A DNA stretch of 64,000 nt from QZLE01 sp033852135 (GCA_033852135.1 JAWSVB010000016.1:193929-257928), one strand, 5' to 3'. Counted from the stretch's first letter, positions 16,440-26,415 are shown. Translations and numbers: made by a program. Notes: generated by a model not told the origin, from the letters alone.

Positions 16440-19142
16440 TTAAACCTCCCTATCGGATCCATCGTCTTTTAATATCAGATCAAATTCTACTTCAGAATCT
16501 TCAACTGGTTCTTCAACCTTCTCTTCAGGCTTCTCTTCATGATTTTCTTCAAAAGCAGCATCAGAATTTTCATCACAAGCGTTAACAGTTGTAAGCAATA
16601 ATTTGTCTTTAGTAACTATCACAATTGCAGGTAGTAGAAATAGAGTTGCTATTGATGATATCGCCATAATAGATGCTAAAAAGAACCCTACGGTAATATA
16701 TGGTATCAGCGGAGCAGCAAGCAGCGGCGTAAATCCAATCGCTATAACTATTGCATTACGGCTAATTGCTCTTGCTGGCTCAGCATACAAAGCTTTTACC
16801 GTTTCGTTCCAACACCCTGTTTCTTTGTGTAATTCACGCATTCTCTGGATAAAATGGATCGCAAAGTCAACAGATAGTCCAAGAGTTAAAGATGATAGTA
16901 CAGCTACCGGCATATCATAATTCTTGCCTACAATACCAATCACTCCATATATCAAAGTAATTGTTACAGTTAGTGGAACCATGGCTAATGCACCAAACTT
17001 AACTGACCTGAATAAAATCACCATCATCAAAAAGACAATAACGAATGACCCCAAAAGGCTCAGAATCATTCCAGAAACCATTTCATCTTGCCAGACCACA
17101 TTGATATATGTCAGACCACCCCACTCTACTTTTATTTCTGCTGGTAACGGATTTGCTTCAAGATATTGATTAACGCTATCAACCACAGAGGCCATATCGA
17201 CATTATCACCACTTTTAAGCTGTAGCCATATAGCAGTGGAGTTGTAATCTGGCGTTACCATATGCCATAAATCATTTGGTCTATGCGATGATTGAAAGCT
17301 TAGAATTGTTTGTGCAACAGCGGGTGAACTTGGTGGAAGCTTGTAATTATCCTGTCCCCCACCCTTTAACTCGCGATATACGGTTTTAACCAAATCAGCT
17401 AGTGAATTTGATTTACCAACATGACCACTTTGCATCAATACCTTTTGCAGGTTTTGAATATGACCTATAGCTTCAGGAGACTGGAAATATTTAACCTGTT
17501 GCTGGGCCTTTTCTATCTCATCAATGATCTGCTGCCACACCACCTCTTCTTTCGCGCTGGAATTAAATGCTATGTCATCAACCTCAACAGAAAGTTCTTC
17601 AAGCTGTTCAAGAATAGGCTTTGATGCCACTTTGATTTGTAGAGTTTTCCAATCATGATTTATATCAACATCAGATCCAGCTTTATTGATAATAGAATCT
17701 ACACTTTGATTGAAAACCTTATACACACTCTCTTTGGAAGTATTTGTTAATACCAAGAACGCATCGTATGTTCCTGCAAAATGCTGATTTAATACTTTAT
17801 CTGCAACTCTTATTTCATGCTGTTCTTTAAACCAACGTACAGGGTTATCATTTATCTTGATCTTAACTATTCCATAAATACTAATAACCCCAACTATCGC
17901 AATAATAGAAAGAAGTATTTTTGGATACTTAACTGCACAACTACCAAGCTTAGGTAAAACTCTTACCAAACCGCTTTTAGCATCTTCTGCCTTTCTAGCG
18001 GCTACAGCCATAACCAATAAACGTTTTTCAGAAAGGCTTACTATATAAGCAGGGATAAAAGTTATGGTGAAGATAAATGCCAATAAAATTCCAAGGGCAA
18101 CAAAAAGGCCGAAAACTTGTACCGGAGGAATTGGAGTAAATGCTAATGAAGCAAAACCAACTGCAGAAGTTAATGAGGTGTAAAGCATAGGGGTGAACAG
18201 ATGACTCATCACCTCTTCCACCACCTCGGAAGGATCATCACCATCTCGATATCTATCCGAGAACTCAGATAATATATGCACCGAATCTAGAACAGCTATC
18301 GGCATTAAAAATATTGGAATCATAGAGCTCATGATATGTACGGTATACCCTAAACCTATCAATGCTCCCATGGTGCAAACGACGGTTGCCATAGCCATTA
18401 CCATTGGCGCGGATATAAGAGTAACGCTACGGAAAAACCACCACATAAGGATAAATATAACTAATCCAGCTAGTGGGGCTGAAATTGCCATTTGAGTAAA
18501 CATCTCAACACCGAATGTATCCTCAGCAACCGGTAAACCAGTAATATAAAACTGATCCTGCTCCCCAGGTTTTAAATCAGCAATAATGCTCTTTATCTCT
18601 GTAGCAATCCTATGGCTTTCATGTTTCTCAACTATTGGGACATAGATAGCAGCGGCCTTTCCATCCTCTGATACCAATGTATTATTAAGGAGAGGAAGGT
18701 TGTGTATTGATTTTTTAATTTCAAGAGATGACTTTTGATCGGCAGGTGGATTCTGCATCATCCACTGAAACCTGATAGTCCCTACACCTTCTTGGGTTAT
18801 ATTATCAACAGTACTTATCGACATTAAATCAGGAGCAACTACCCCTTTTATATCCAATATCCTTGCTGATAGTTTATGGATTAAAGCCAGTGAACTTGGG
18901 TTAAATACACCAGGTTCGGTTTCATTCACTAAACCAACAACTATTGAATCACTAAGATTGAATTTTTCTTTTATTTTATTATGTAAAACCCTATCTTCCT
19001 GCTGCTCGGACAGCATGTTCTCTGGGTCTGTATCAACCTTAATTTTAGGAATTTGCCATACCAGGAATAGTGAGATTGCAAAAACAACAGCAAATACGAT
19101 TTCTGGATGGTTTAAAGAAAATCTAACTATTGCCTTCTTCAT
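16440..19142 (-). CDS. RND superfamily exporter (MMPL-type)
   Basis: A 900-residue inner-membrane transporter with the duplicated RND plan: one membrane helix near residue 12-30, a large periplasmic loop (about 40-205), five to six helices, then a second loop (about 430-690) and helices to about 835, and a very acidic cytoplasmic tail (EENHEEKPEEKVEEPVEDS). The conserved transmembrane acidic/loop segments VLDSVHILSEF and LSVDFAIHFIQRM appear once in each half, as in hydrophobe exporters of this class. With the LolA-like and barrel genes it could form a trans-envelope lipid export route; this is inference from gene order. GGAG site precedes the ATG. Confidence 0.88.
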   Translation of the reverse strand: MKKAIVRFSLNHPEIVFAVVFAISLFLVWQIPKIKVDTDPENMLSEQQEDRVLHNKIKEKFNLSDSIVVGLVNETEPGVFNPSSLALIHKLSARILDIKGVVAPDLMSISTVDNITQEGVGTIRFQWMMQNPPADQKSSLEIKKSIHNLPLLNNTLVSEDGKAAAIYVPIVEKHESHRIATEIKSIIADLKPGEQDQFYITGLPVAEDTFGVEMFTQMAISAPLAGLVIFILMWWFFRSVTLISAPMVMAMATVVCTMGALIGLGYTVHIMSSMIPIFLMPIAVLDSVHILSEFSDRYRDGDDPSEVVEEVMSHLFTPMLYTSLTSAVGFASLAFTPIPPVQVFGLFVALGILLAFIFTITFIPAYIVSLSEKRLLVMAVAARKAEDAKSGLVRVLPKLGSCAVKYPKILLSIIAIVGVISIYGIVKIKINDNPVRWFKEQHEIRVADKVLNQHFAGTYDAFLVLTNTSKESVYKVFNQSVDSIINKAGSDVDINHDWKTLQIKVASKPILEQLEELSVEVDDIAFNSSAKEEVVWQQIIDEIEKAQQQVKYFQSPEAIGHIQNLQKVLMQSGHVGKSNSLADLVKTVYRELKGGGQDNYKLPPSSPAVAQTILSFQSSHRPNDLWHMVTPDYNSTAIWLQLKSGDNVDMASVVDSVNQYLEANPLPAEIKVEWGGLTYINVVWQDEMVSGMILSLLGSFVIVFLMMVILFRSVKFGALAMVPLTVTITLIYGVIGIVGKNYDMPVAVLSSLTLGLSVDFAIHFIQRMRELHKETGCWNETVKALYAEPARAISRNAIVIAIGFTPLLAAPLIPYITVGFFLASIMAISSIATLFLLPAIVIVTKDKLLLTTVNACDENSDAAFEENHEEKPEEKVEEPVEDSEVEFDLILKDDGSDREV

Positions 19143-19184
19143 TTACCACTCCACATTTATCTCTGTGTCACTCTCAATAATATT

Positions 19185-19224
19185 GCGATACTTTTGTTTA
19201 TACTTAATATAACCATAGTATCGC
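19185..19224. promoter_or_regulatory. inverted repeat between RND operon and histidine kinase
   Basis: GCGATAC (19185-19191) and GTATCGC (19218-19224) are perfect inverse copies 26 bases apart in the divergent promoter gap. They could be operator half-sites for an unknown regulator; nothing else in this 228-base gap is recognisable. Confidence 0.35.
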
Positions 19225-19391
19225 TATAGGTTATTATCCAGCCTGCTCTGAATATGTTACATAAACCACATACACAACCAGACACTACTACATTGGATTT
19301 AATACACAATTATCTTAATTTTTTATCTGATAAACCCGAAACTTTGCCTTATTGAGACTACAATTAGCTATTGAACAATGAAAAAATAAAC

Positions 19392-22055
19392 ATGGATAGC
19401 ATTGGTACTGTGGAAAAGATTGAGCAAGAAAAAACTGAAATATTATTTTCTAATTTATCCTCGGGTATATTTGCCCAAGTAGTTGTTTCTATAGCTATGA
19501 TCTTTGTGCAATATGATGTTGTACCCACTAAAAATATAGTTTTATGGTTCTTCTATTCATTTTTCATAATTATATTCAGAGTAGTGCTTTTAAGAAAATT
19601 TAGAGCTTTAAAAAACGTACAAGCAAAAGAGATGATTGTTTGGCGCAAGCATTTTGTACTTGGTGCTTTTTTAGCTGGGTCAGTTTGGGGTCTAGCAGGG
19701 GTTATTCTTTTTCCGCAAGACTCAGTATTTCATCAATTTTTTATTGTTTTACTCATTGTTGGCATGACTGCTGGGGCAATTGTTCTATCAGTTGTACGCA
19801 AGGCGATGCTCGCATTTTTTATCCCTGCAATAATGCCTGTGACAGTCAGTTTTCTCCTGCTAGCACAAGAAGATGATGTTATAACAGGGGCGTTATTATG
19901 CTTTTACCTGTTAATGATGACCGTCGCAATGATGAAATATAATAAGGTGATCACTAAATCCCTTATGTTAAGGCATAACAATGACGAGCTACTTTTATCA
20001 TTGAAACTAGAGAAAGAAAAAGCCCAAGAAGCAACTGCTGCTAAAAGCACGTTCTTAGCAAATATGAGCCATGAAATAAGAACACCGATGAATGCAATTA
20101 TTGGGTTAACCGAATTAGTACAGAGAACAAATCTAAATGCCAAACAGGAAGATTATATAAAAAAGATAAATATCTCATCACATAGCCTGTTAGGAATAAT
20201 AAATGACATCCTAGACTTCTCAAAAATTGAGGCTGGAAAACTTAATATCGAACATATTCCCTTTGATATTAATGAAATCACCAATCAAGTGGCCGATATT
20301 TTCGCAAGCAAGGCTTCCGAAAAGAAAATCGAATTAATCATCTACTGCGAGCCAGATGTGCCTAAACGGATAGAGGGTGATCCATTAAGAATCGAACAGG
20401 TATTAATTAACCTGGTAAATAACGCAATTAAATTTACCGATCAAGGTGAAGTAATAATCAAAGTCTCAGTTGAAAACATAGTTTCAGATAGAGCAAAATT
20501 ACGTTTCAGTGTCAGCGATACTGGTATAGGAATGGATAATGAACAGCTAAAGCGATTATTTGAATCATTTACCCAGGCTGATGAAACCATAACCAGAAAA
20601 TATGGAGGGTCCGGTCTCGGCCTAAGCATCAGTCAAAACTTGGTTCAATTGATGGGTGGTAACATTGGAGTTAGAAGTACTGTTGGTAAAGGAACAGTAT
20701 TCTCTTTTACGTTAGATCTACCAATATGTGCTACTAAAGCTGAAAGTAAACCTTTTGATTATGAAAAATTAAATACATTTAAAGCACTTATCGTTGATGA
20801 TAATGAGCCAACAGCTACTTATATTACTGAATCACTGCAAAACATAGGAATAAATGCTGAATTTGTTACCTCTGGAAAAGAGGCTTTAATGAAGTTACCG
20901 CGTGCATTATCCGTTGGAGAGCCATACGACATGCTTTTAATCGATTGGCATATGCCTGATCTAAATGGGTTAGAAACAATCGAGATAATCAGAAATGATG
21001 AAAGATATGACGATATATTATTAATGATGATGACAGCATATGGAGATGAGCAAATAACTCAGAAATCCTCTACTTTTAGAATCAATAACTTCTTATCAAA
21101 ACCTATTAAGCAATCTACTTTAATCGACTCTATAGTTTCAGAAATATATGGAGACTCATCTAATACCGCTAACAAAAATATACATAGTAATAAAACATTT
21201 GAAATCCCTGAGATCAAAGGCGCAAAAGTATTATTAGTTGAAGATAATCATATAAATCAGCAGATTGCTATAGAATTACTCACTGACATAGGGTTAGAAG
21301 TACAAGTCGCTTCAAATGGTGTTGAAGCACTTAAAGAGTTAGAAGAAGGTAGCTTCGACTGTTTACTAACCGATATTCAAATGCCGATAATGAGTGGCGA
21401 TGAACTAACTAAAAGGATAAGGGTAGAAGAAAAATACAATGATCTACCAATTATTGCCTTAACAGCTGATGCAATGACAAGTGAAAAAGAAAACTGTCTT
21501 GCAATTGGGATGAATGATTTCATAGCAAAACCTATTAATATTAAGAATCTCAATCAAGTTCTAATAAAGTGGTTATCCAAGCAAACTGTTAACCAACCGA
21601 CAACATTTAGTGATATACAAAAAACCATAACCCACCCCACTCATAAAGAGCTAACACCTAATATAGAAAAAGAAGATATAGATTTTTCACAGCTTAAAGG
21701 GGTTGATTGGGAAAAAGCCCTTAAAATGCTTGGAGGTAGGAGGTCTCTATTTGAAAAACTACTATTAGAGTTTGCCAATAAAATTAAAGATAGCGGTGAT
21801 AAAATCGAAAACGATTTGCATAATGGGTATATAGAAGAGGCTCGTAGATTTATTCATTCAATCAAAGGTATAGCTGGAACTTTTGCAGCAACTGAACTTG
21901 AACAAAAAATCGTTTTACTACAAACAGCTATCAATGAAGATGTTCCTGAAGATATTCCTGAAGATATTAATAATTATATTGCTGAGTATAAAGAGTCATC
22001 CCAGAAGTTATTCACTTCAATTAAATCATTATACAAAGAAGCTGATAAGCTCTAG
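19392..22055 (+). CDS. hybrid sensor histidine kinase/response regulator (BarA-like layout)
   Basis: A membrane-bound phosphorelay protein of 887 residues. Five to six hydrophobic helices in the first 200 residues with no obvious periplasmic sensor, a HisKA domain with NMSHEIRTPMN, an HATPase domain with N box and GGSGLGLSI, two receiver domains (phospho-Asp in LLIDWHMP and LLTDIQMP, Lys in FLSKPI and FIAKPI), and a C-terminal Hpt domain with FIHSIKG. The signal sensed is unknown; the seven-helix-like input could sense a membrane or redox cue. The start may also be the TTG at 19371; neither has a clear ribosome-binding site. No separate response regulator is adjacent. Confidence 0.9.
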   Translation: MDSIGTVEKIEQEKTEILFSNLSSGIFAQVVVSIAMIFVQYDVVPTKNIVLWFFYSFFIIIFRVVLLRKFRALKNVQAKEMIVWRKHFVLGAFLAGSVWGLAGVILFPQDSVFHQFFIVLLIVGMTAGAIVLSVVRKAMLAFFIPAIMPVTVSFLLLAQEDDVITGALLCFYLLMMTVAMMKYNKVITKSLMLRHNNDELLLSLKLEKEKAQEATAAKSTFLANMSHEIRTPMNAIIGLTELVQRTNLNAKQEDYIKKINISSHSLLGIINDILDFSKIEAGKLNIEHIPFDINEITNQVADIFASKASEKKIELIIYCEPDVPKRIEGDPLRIEQVLINLVNNAIKFTDQGEVIIKVSVENIVSDRAKLRFSVSDTGIGMDNEQLKRLFESFTQADETITRKYGGSGLGLSISQNLVQLMGGNIGVRSTVGKGTVFSFTLDLPICATKAESKPFDYEKLNTFKALIVDDNEPTATYITESLQNIGINAEFVTSGKEALMKLPRALSVGEPYDMLLIDWHMPDLNGLETIEIIRNDERYDDILLMMMTAYGDEQITQKSSTFRINNFLSKPIKQSTLIDSIVSEIYGDSSNTANKNIHSNKTFEIPEIKGAKVLLVEDNHINQQIAIELLTDIGLEVQVASNGVEALKELEEGSFDCLLTDIQMPIMSGDELTKRIRVEEKYNDLPIIALTADAMTSEKENCLAIGMNDFIAKPINIKNLNQVLIKWLSKQTVNQPTTFSDIQKTITHPTHKELTPNIEKEDIDFSQLKGVDWEKALKMLGGRRSLFEKLLLEFANKIKDSGDKIENDLHNGYIEEARRFIHSIKGIAGTFAATELEQKIVLLQTAINEDVPEDIPEDINNYIAEYKESSQKLFTSIKSLYKEADKL

Positions 22056-22264
22056 AAAATTCATCTTTTCAATACCTAGATAGTTATATTTCTATAACTT
22101 GCATAAGAGATCTAATCGTTGCATCTAGATATTTCTAAACGCTCACTTTAAGTGCACCAAACTATGCACCAGTTCTAATTCCTCCCTGATTCAGCGCACT
22201 AACAACCATCTCACACCCCTGATAATTTCCACATTTATCAAGTTAAACCAATTACTTACAAACC

Positions 22265-22280
22265 TGGCACACCAAATGCA
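22265..22280 (+). promoter_or_regulatory. sigma54-type promoter of glnK-amtB
   Basis: TGGCACACCAAATGCA keeps the GG at -24 and GC at -12 of the RpoN consensus with correct spacing, 61 bases before glnK. An imperfect TGCA-centred dyad at about 22156-22172 could be an NtrC site but is weak. Confidence 0.7.
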
Positions 22281-22341
22281 ATAGGATTCTCAAGAGCAAC
22301 ATTTGCAACCGAAGTAAATTATCAATGCCAGGAGCATAACA

Positions 22342-22680
22342 ATGAAGATGATAACAGCAATCATAAAACCATTTATGTTAGACAACGTCAGAGAAGCTTT
22401 ATCTGATATCTCAGTGCAGGGAATTACAGTTACTGAAGTAAAAGGTTTTGGTAGACAAAAAGGTCATACCGAGCTTTATCGTGGCGCTGAATATGTAGTG
22501 GATTTTCTACCAAAGATCAAAATTGAAGCTGCTGTTTCAGACGACATGTGGGAACAAGTTGTCGATACAATCAGAGAAACAGCTAATTCAGGCAAAATTG
22601 GTGATGGAAAAATATTCGTTACCGAGCTTGAGCATGTTGTAAGAATCAGAACTGGCGAATCCGGTCCTGAAGCTCTTTAA
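22342..22680 (+). CDS. glnK: nitrogen regulatory protein P-II (GlnK)
   Basis: A 112-residue P-II signal protein. The T-loop holds the uridylylation tyrosine in GHTELYRGAEYVVDF, and the nucleotide-binding motifs GKIGDGKIFV and VVRIRTGE are complete. P-II trimers report ATP/ADP, 2-oxoglutarate and glutamine status; the GlnK form blocks AmtB. It is followed by amtB after 53 bases and preceded by a sigma54 promoter, the usual nitrogen-starvation unit. Confidence 0.96.
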   Translation: MKMITAIIKPFMLDNVREALSDISVQGITVTEVKGFGRQKGHTELYRGAEYVVDFLPKIKIEAAVSDDMWEQVVDTIRETANSGKIGDGKIFVTELEHVVRIRTGESGPEAL

Positions 22681-22733
22681 ACTTTAACCATTGAAATCAG
22701 AGATTCAGAACTCATTTTTTTAGGAGAAGTACA

Positions 22734-24002
22734 GTGGAAAATCAAATTTTTGAACTTCAATATGCAATAGATACCTTTTATTTCTTGGTATGTGGTGCAT
22801 TAGTTATGTGGATGGCAGCAGGTTTTGCCATGCTAGAATCAGGTCTTGTCAGAGCTAAGAATACAACAGAAATTCTTACTAAGAACGTCGCGCTCTACTC
22901 TATCGCTTGTATCATGTATCTAATCTGCGGATACGAAATCATGTATGGCGGCGGCATATTCCTTGATGGAATCATGGGTGGAGAGAACTTCGTTAAAGAC
23001 GCTTTGGCATCATCTGCTGAAAACGGCTTCGGAGGAGATTCAGTATACTCAGGTGCTTCTGACTTCTTCTTCCAAGTTGTATTCGTAGCTACTGCAATGT
23101 CTATTGTATCTGGTGCGGTTGCAGAGAGAATGAAGCTTTGGGCTTTCCTACTATTTGCAGTTGTAATGACAGCAGTTATCTATCCAATGGAAGGCGCTTG
23201 GACTTGGGGTGGCAGCGATGTATTCGGTCTATTTAACCTTGGTGATCTTGGTTTCTCTGACTTTGCTGGCTCAGGTATCGTTCACTTGGCTGGTGCTTCA
23301 GCTGCGATATCTGCAGTAATCCTACTTGGTGCTCGTAAAGGTAAATATGGTAAAGATGGATCAGTTAACGCGATTCCAGGCTCTAACCTACCGCTAGCTG
23401 CTCTGGGTACATTCATCCTTTGGATGGGCTGGTTCGGATTCAACGGTGGATCTGTACTAAAACTTGGCGATATCGCAAGCTCACACTCAGTAGCTATGGT
23501 ATTCCTTAACACTAACGCTGCTGCTGCAACCGGTTCTATCGCTGCTCTTATCCTGGCTAGACTATGGTTCGGTAAAGCTGATTTAACAATGCTGCTTAAT
23601 GGTGCGTTAGCTGGCTTAGTTGTTATCACAGCAGAACCATCAACTCCAACCCCATTAGTTGCTTCACTATTCGGTGCTATTGGTGGCTTAGCGGTAGTAG
23701 CTTCTATCGTCATGGTTGATAAGCTAAAGCTTGATGACCCTGTAGGTGCAATATCTGTACACGGTGTGTGTGGACTTATCGGTTTGATGTTAGTACCTAT
23801 TACTAACGGTGATTCAACATTCATTGGTCAGATAGTTGGTGCAATAACAATCTTCGCATGGGTGTTTGGTACAAGTACTGTTGTTTGGTTAATCATCAAA
23901 GCAGTAATGGGAATCAGAGTAAGCGAAGAGGAAGAGTACGAAGGTATGGACATTGCGGACTGCGGTATGGAAGCATATCCTGAGTTCACAAGTTCTAAGT
24001 AA
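22734..24002 (+). CDS. amtB: ammonium transporter AmtB
   Basis: A 422-residue membrane channel with eleven predicted helices. Family motifs include the periplasmic gate and Amt signature region (FFQVVFVATAMSIVSGAVAERM), FGLFNLGDLG and the pore histidines in GIVHLAGASAA and SVHGVCG. It takes up ammonium and is gated by GlnK. Start is a GTG with an AGGAG site eight bases upstream. The N-terminal signal-peptide-like extension of enteric AmtB is absent. Confidence 0.96.
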   Translation: MENQIFELQYAIDTFYFLVCGALVMWMAAGFAMLESGLVRAKNTTEILTKNVALYSIACIMYLICGYEIMYGGGIFLDGIMGGENFVKDALASSAENGFGGDSVYSGASDFFFQVVFVATAMSIVSGAVAERMKLWAFLLFAVVMTAVIYPMEGAWTWGGSDVFGLFNLGDLGFSDFAGSGIVHLAGASAAISAVILLGARKGKYGKDGSVNAIPGSNLPLAALGTFILWMGWFGFNGGSVLKLGDIASSHSVAMVFLNTNAAAATGSIAALILARLWFGKADLTMLLNGALAGLVVITAEPSTPTPLVASLFGAIGGLAVVASIVMVDKLKLDDPVGAISVHGVCGLIGLMLVPITNGDSTFIGQIVGAITIFAWVFGTSTVVWLIIKAVMGIRVSEEEEYEGMDIADCGMEAYPEFTSSK

Positions 24003-24042
24003 AGGCTCCTTAATAGTACTTGTCTAGAAGTACTAAAACACG

Positions 24043-24073
24043 AAAAAGCCCTGGCAATGCCAGGGCTTTTTTT
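24043..24073 (+). terminator. terminator of glnK-amtB
   Basis: GCCCTGGC/GCCAGGGC stem with a 2-nt loop, preceded by A5 and followed by T7. A small AGTACT inverted repeat at 24015-24034 lies just before it. Confidence 0.95.
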
Positions 24074-24129
24074 AATCATTTCTGTTTATATATTTCTTAC
24101 AAAAAATTAATTACAGATATATTAGGTAC

Positions 24130-24162
24130 AAAAAAAGGGCGAAATAAATTCACCCTTTTTTT
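24130..24162. terminator. bidirectional terminator between amtB and superoxide reductase
   Basis: Stem of A7GGG with CCCT7, loop of about 13 bases. It can serve the converging superoxide reductase transcript and back up the amtB terminator. Confidence 0.8.
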
Positions 24163-24190
24163 GATTAGTAAATCAATCAAAACAACTTCA

Positions 24191-24568
24191 TTACTTTTTC
24201 CACAAACCGTGTAAATTACAATATTCTCTAGCAACGACATTTGCTGCATCAGTTTTAAATACAGCAACAGGCTCGTCGCCAGGTTTTAAATATTGTCTCA
24301 TAACCTGGTCGCCTGCTATAAGCTCAATCCATTCAATGTAGTGTTCTTCCATCATTGGATGAGCAACTTCTCCAACAGTTACCTTGTAACCACCATCAAT
24401 AATATCGATAACTGGTACATGTTTTTCAGTAGCTGCGTCTGTAGTGTTTTCTTCTAATAGAACCATCGGTTGGTTACAACACTTTAGTTGACCATTACCA
24501 CCATGTTGTATTTCAGTAATAATTCCACAGATATCACATTTATACATTTCGTTTCTATTTCTAGGCAT
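24191..24568 (-). CDS. dfx: desulfoferrodoxin (superoxide reductase, two-iron type)
   Basis: A 125-residue enzyme that reduces superoxide to peroxide without making oxygen. The N-terminal desulforedoxin-type FeCys4 site is CDICG with CC at 29-30 (LKCCNQP). The catalytic FeHis4Cys centre is visible as KHVPVI, GEVAHPMMEEHYIEW and EYCNLHGLW. Peroxide made by it would be removed by the rubrerythrin encoded 17 bases upstream in the same operon. It marks an organism adapted to anaerobic or low-oxygen life. Confidence 0.95.
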   Translation of the reverse strand: MPRNRNEMYKCDICGIITEIQHGGNGQLKCCNQPMVLLEENTTDAATEKHVPVIDIIDGGYKVTVGEVAHPMMEEHYIEWIELIAGDQVMRQYLKPGDEPVAVFKTDAANVVAREYCNLHGLWKK

Positions 24569-24585
24569 TGTAATTCCTTTACTTG

Positions 24586-25161
24586 CTAGTAGTTTTCACC
24601 AAACAACTCAAAATGCGCCTTCGGGTGACAGCAAGCAGGACAAACATCGACAGCTTCTTCACCTTCATGCAGATAACCACAGTTTAGGCAACGCCATACA
24701 ACTGTTCCATCTTTTTGAAAAACTTTTCCATCTTCAATGTTCTTTGCAAGATCGCGATAACGCTTTTCATGCTGCTTTTCGGCAACCATAATTGCTTCGA
24801 ATGCTTTAGCAACCTCTTCAAAACCCTCTTCACGTGCAGTTTTTGCAGCAGCAGGATAAAGTTCAGTCCACTCTTCGTGCTCACCACACGCAGCTGCTTT
24901 TAGGTTTTCAATTGTAGAGCCAATTACCCCAGCAGGGAAAGTTGCAGTAATCTCTGCACATCCACCTTCTAGAAATTTAAAAAATCTTTTTGCATGTTCT
25001 TTTTCTTGGTTTGCAGTCTCTTCAAAAATCTCTGAGATTTGTCTGTAACCCTCTTTTTTTGCTTTAGCTGCAAAATATGTATAACGATTTCTAGCTTGAG
25101 ATTCACCAGCAAATGCTGCCATTAAATTATGTTCGGTTTTGCTTCCTTTAAGTTCCATCAA
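24586..25161 (-). CDS. rbr: rubrerythrin (classic domain order)
   Basis: A 191-residue NADH-linked peroxidase: N-terminal diiron four-helix domain (ligands in AGESQARNRY, NQEKEHAKRF, KAFEAIMVAEKQHEKRY) and C-terminal rubredoxin module with CLNCGYLHEGEEA and CPACCHPK. Rubredoxin-fold cysteines are intact; the second knuckle has an extra Cys (CPACC). It is first in the operon with superoxide reductase and complements the reverse rubrerythrin at 10457-11005. Confidence 0.95.
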   Translation of the reverse strand: MMELKGSKTEHNLMAAFAGESQARNRYTYFAAKAKKEGYRQISEIFEETANQEKEHAKRFFKFLEGGCAEITATFPAGVIGSTIENLKAAACGEHEEWTELYPAAAKTAREEGFEEVAKAFEAIMVAEKQHEKRYRDLAKNIEDGKVFQKDGTVVWRCLNCGYLHEGEEAVDVCPACCHPKAHFELFGENY

Positions 25162-25292
25162 GGTTCTCCAGTTGGTTAATTAAGTAATAGCGAGTTGAAT
25201 GTTATTATAGCTGATATTATATTACATGAAAGCGTGTATAACTTTATTACACTTAGTTTCTATAGCTATAAAAACAGTAAAAAATATAAAAC

Positions 25293-25306
25293 TTGATCTA
25301 TATCAA
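25293..25306 (+). promoter_or_regulatory. FNR-type box before ferredoxin gene
   Basis: TTGATCTATATCAA matches TTGAT-N4-ATCAA exactly, centred 67 bases before the ferredoxin ATG. A class II promoter at this spacing would start about 25 bases before the ATG. The same box is found at 27060-27073. Confidence 0.8.
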
Positions 25307-25366
25307 GGTTGATAAATTGCAAACAATTATCATTAATAAAAATCTTACATATTCAGAGGAAATAAA

Positions 25367-26155
25367 ATGAAACGTAAAATTATCGAGATTGATGAAGAGC
25401 TTTGTAATGGATGTGGCGATTGTGTTCCATCATGCCATGAAGGGGCAATTCAAATCATTGATGGCAAAGCCAAATTAATTGATGATAAATTTTGCGATGG
25501 ACTGGGTGACTGCTTAAGTGACTGCCCCCTTGGAGCAATAAAGATTATTGAGCGTGATGCAGCTGAATACGACGACGATGCAGTACAAGAACATTTAGCT
25601 GAAATGAAAAAGAAATCACAGCAAGCAGCCAAGCCTGCGGCAACTAAACCTCCGTCAAAGCATGGCTGCAGTGGTGGTTGCCCTGGTTCTGCAAACAAAG
25701 TTATACAGAAAAAACCAGCCGCTTCACCTTGTGGTTGTGATTCTCATTCACATGATAAAGATGATCAAAAAACAGGTGCTGTAGATGCTCCATCTGAATT
25801 AACTCAGTGGCCTGTACAGTTACACTTACTTTCACCTCTAGCGCCATTTTTCCATGACAGAGAGCTAGTACTTACAGCTGATTGCGTGGCATTCGCTATG
25901 GGTAACTATCATGACAAGCTACTTAAAGATAAAGCTGTTGCAATCGCCTGCCCTAAGCTTGATGACACTGGCCCGTATGTTGAAAAGCTAACTGCAATAC
26001 TGCAGCACAATAATGTAACTAAGCTGTCGGTCGCTCTTATGGAGGTTCCTTGCTGTAGAGGACTTGGAATGATGGCACAAGAAGCACTGGAAAAATCTGG
26101 AAAAGATATTCCACTATCAATCATTACTGTTTCAGTTAATGGTGAGATTCTTTAA
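25367..26155 (+). CDS. Hcp-associated ferredoxin-type protein
   Basis: A 262-residue protein with two [4Fe-4S] motifs in the first 60 residues (CNGCGDCVPSCHEG and a second, CDGLGDCLSDCPLG, that has Gly where the second Cys would be), a Cys-rich hinge (HGCSGGCPGS and SPCGCDSH) and a C-terminal domain of about 130 residues with CVAFAMG, IACPKLDD and VPCCRGLG. Proteins of this form are found next to hybrid cluster protein genes in sulfate reducers and are thought to feed it electrons. It shares the FNR-type box with hcp, 1 kb downstream. The second cluster motif lacks one ligand and may hold a [3Fe-4S] cluster; that is inference. Confidence 0.85.
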   Translation: MKRKIIEIDEELCNGCGDCVPSCHEGAIQIIDGKAKLIDDKFCDGLGDCLSDCPLGAIKIIERDAAEYDDDAVQEHLAEMKKKSQQAAKPAATKPPSKHGCSGGCPGSANKVIQKKPAASPCGCDSHSHDKDDQKTGAVDAPSELTQWPVQLHLLSPLAPFFHDRELVLTADCVAFAMGNYHDKLLKDKAVAIACPKLDDTGPYVEKLTAILQHNNVTKLSVALMEVPCCRGLGMMAQEALEKSGKDIPLSIITVSVNGEIL

Positions 26156-26191
26156 AAGAGTATATCTAATATATTTAGTACTATTTTAATT

Positions 26192-26212
26192 GCCTAGGGC
26201 AAAACCCTAGGC
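26192..26212 (+). terminator. hairpin after ferredoxin gene
   Basis: GCCTAGGG and CCCTAGGC arms with a 5-nt loop, followed by a short T/A-rich stretch. Likely terminator, with a weak T tract. Confidence 0.6.
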
Positions 26213-26231
26213 ACAACTTTAAAAAATCACC

Positions 26232-26320
26232 CGTCATGCCGGCGAAGGCCGACATCAAGTACTATAACTGCAAATAGAGTTATATTATTTTTCTGGATAC
26301 CGGCCTTGGCCGGTATGACG
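26232..26320. repeat. dispersed inverted repeat, family A (paired copy)
   Basis: Two inverted copies of a CGTCAT-CCGGC unit, 26232-26251 and 26301-26320, around about 50 unique bases, giving a MITE-like 89-bp unit. Further copies of the same unit are at 38530-38557, 61085-61120 and 63219-63254. Confidence 0.85.
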
Positions 26321-26415
26321 TTTACATTGCCCGTTTAACGTTACCTAAACAGCAATACACGAAAACGGAGATGACGCACTTTTTAGTATCGAAAACACTT
26401 TTCAGCATACAAATA

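Noticed and set aside
22156..22172. NtrC binding site before glnK
   Set aside because: Only the inner TGCA parts form a dyad; too weak to list as a site, though nitrogen control is likely from the sigma54 promoter.
23282..23824. 180-codon open frame antisense to amtB
   Set aside because: It lies fully inside amtB, has no family features and reflects the codon pattern of the real gene.
24161..24176. TTGATT-AGTA-AATCAA dyad near the superoxide reductase gene
   Set aside because: Wrong spacing for an FNR box and located at the 3' end of the gene, not before a promoter.
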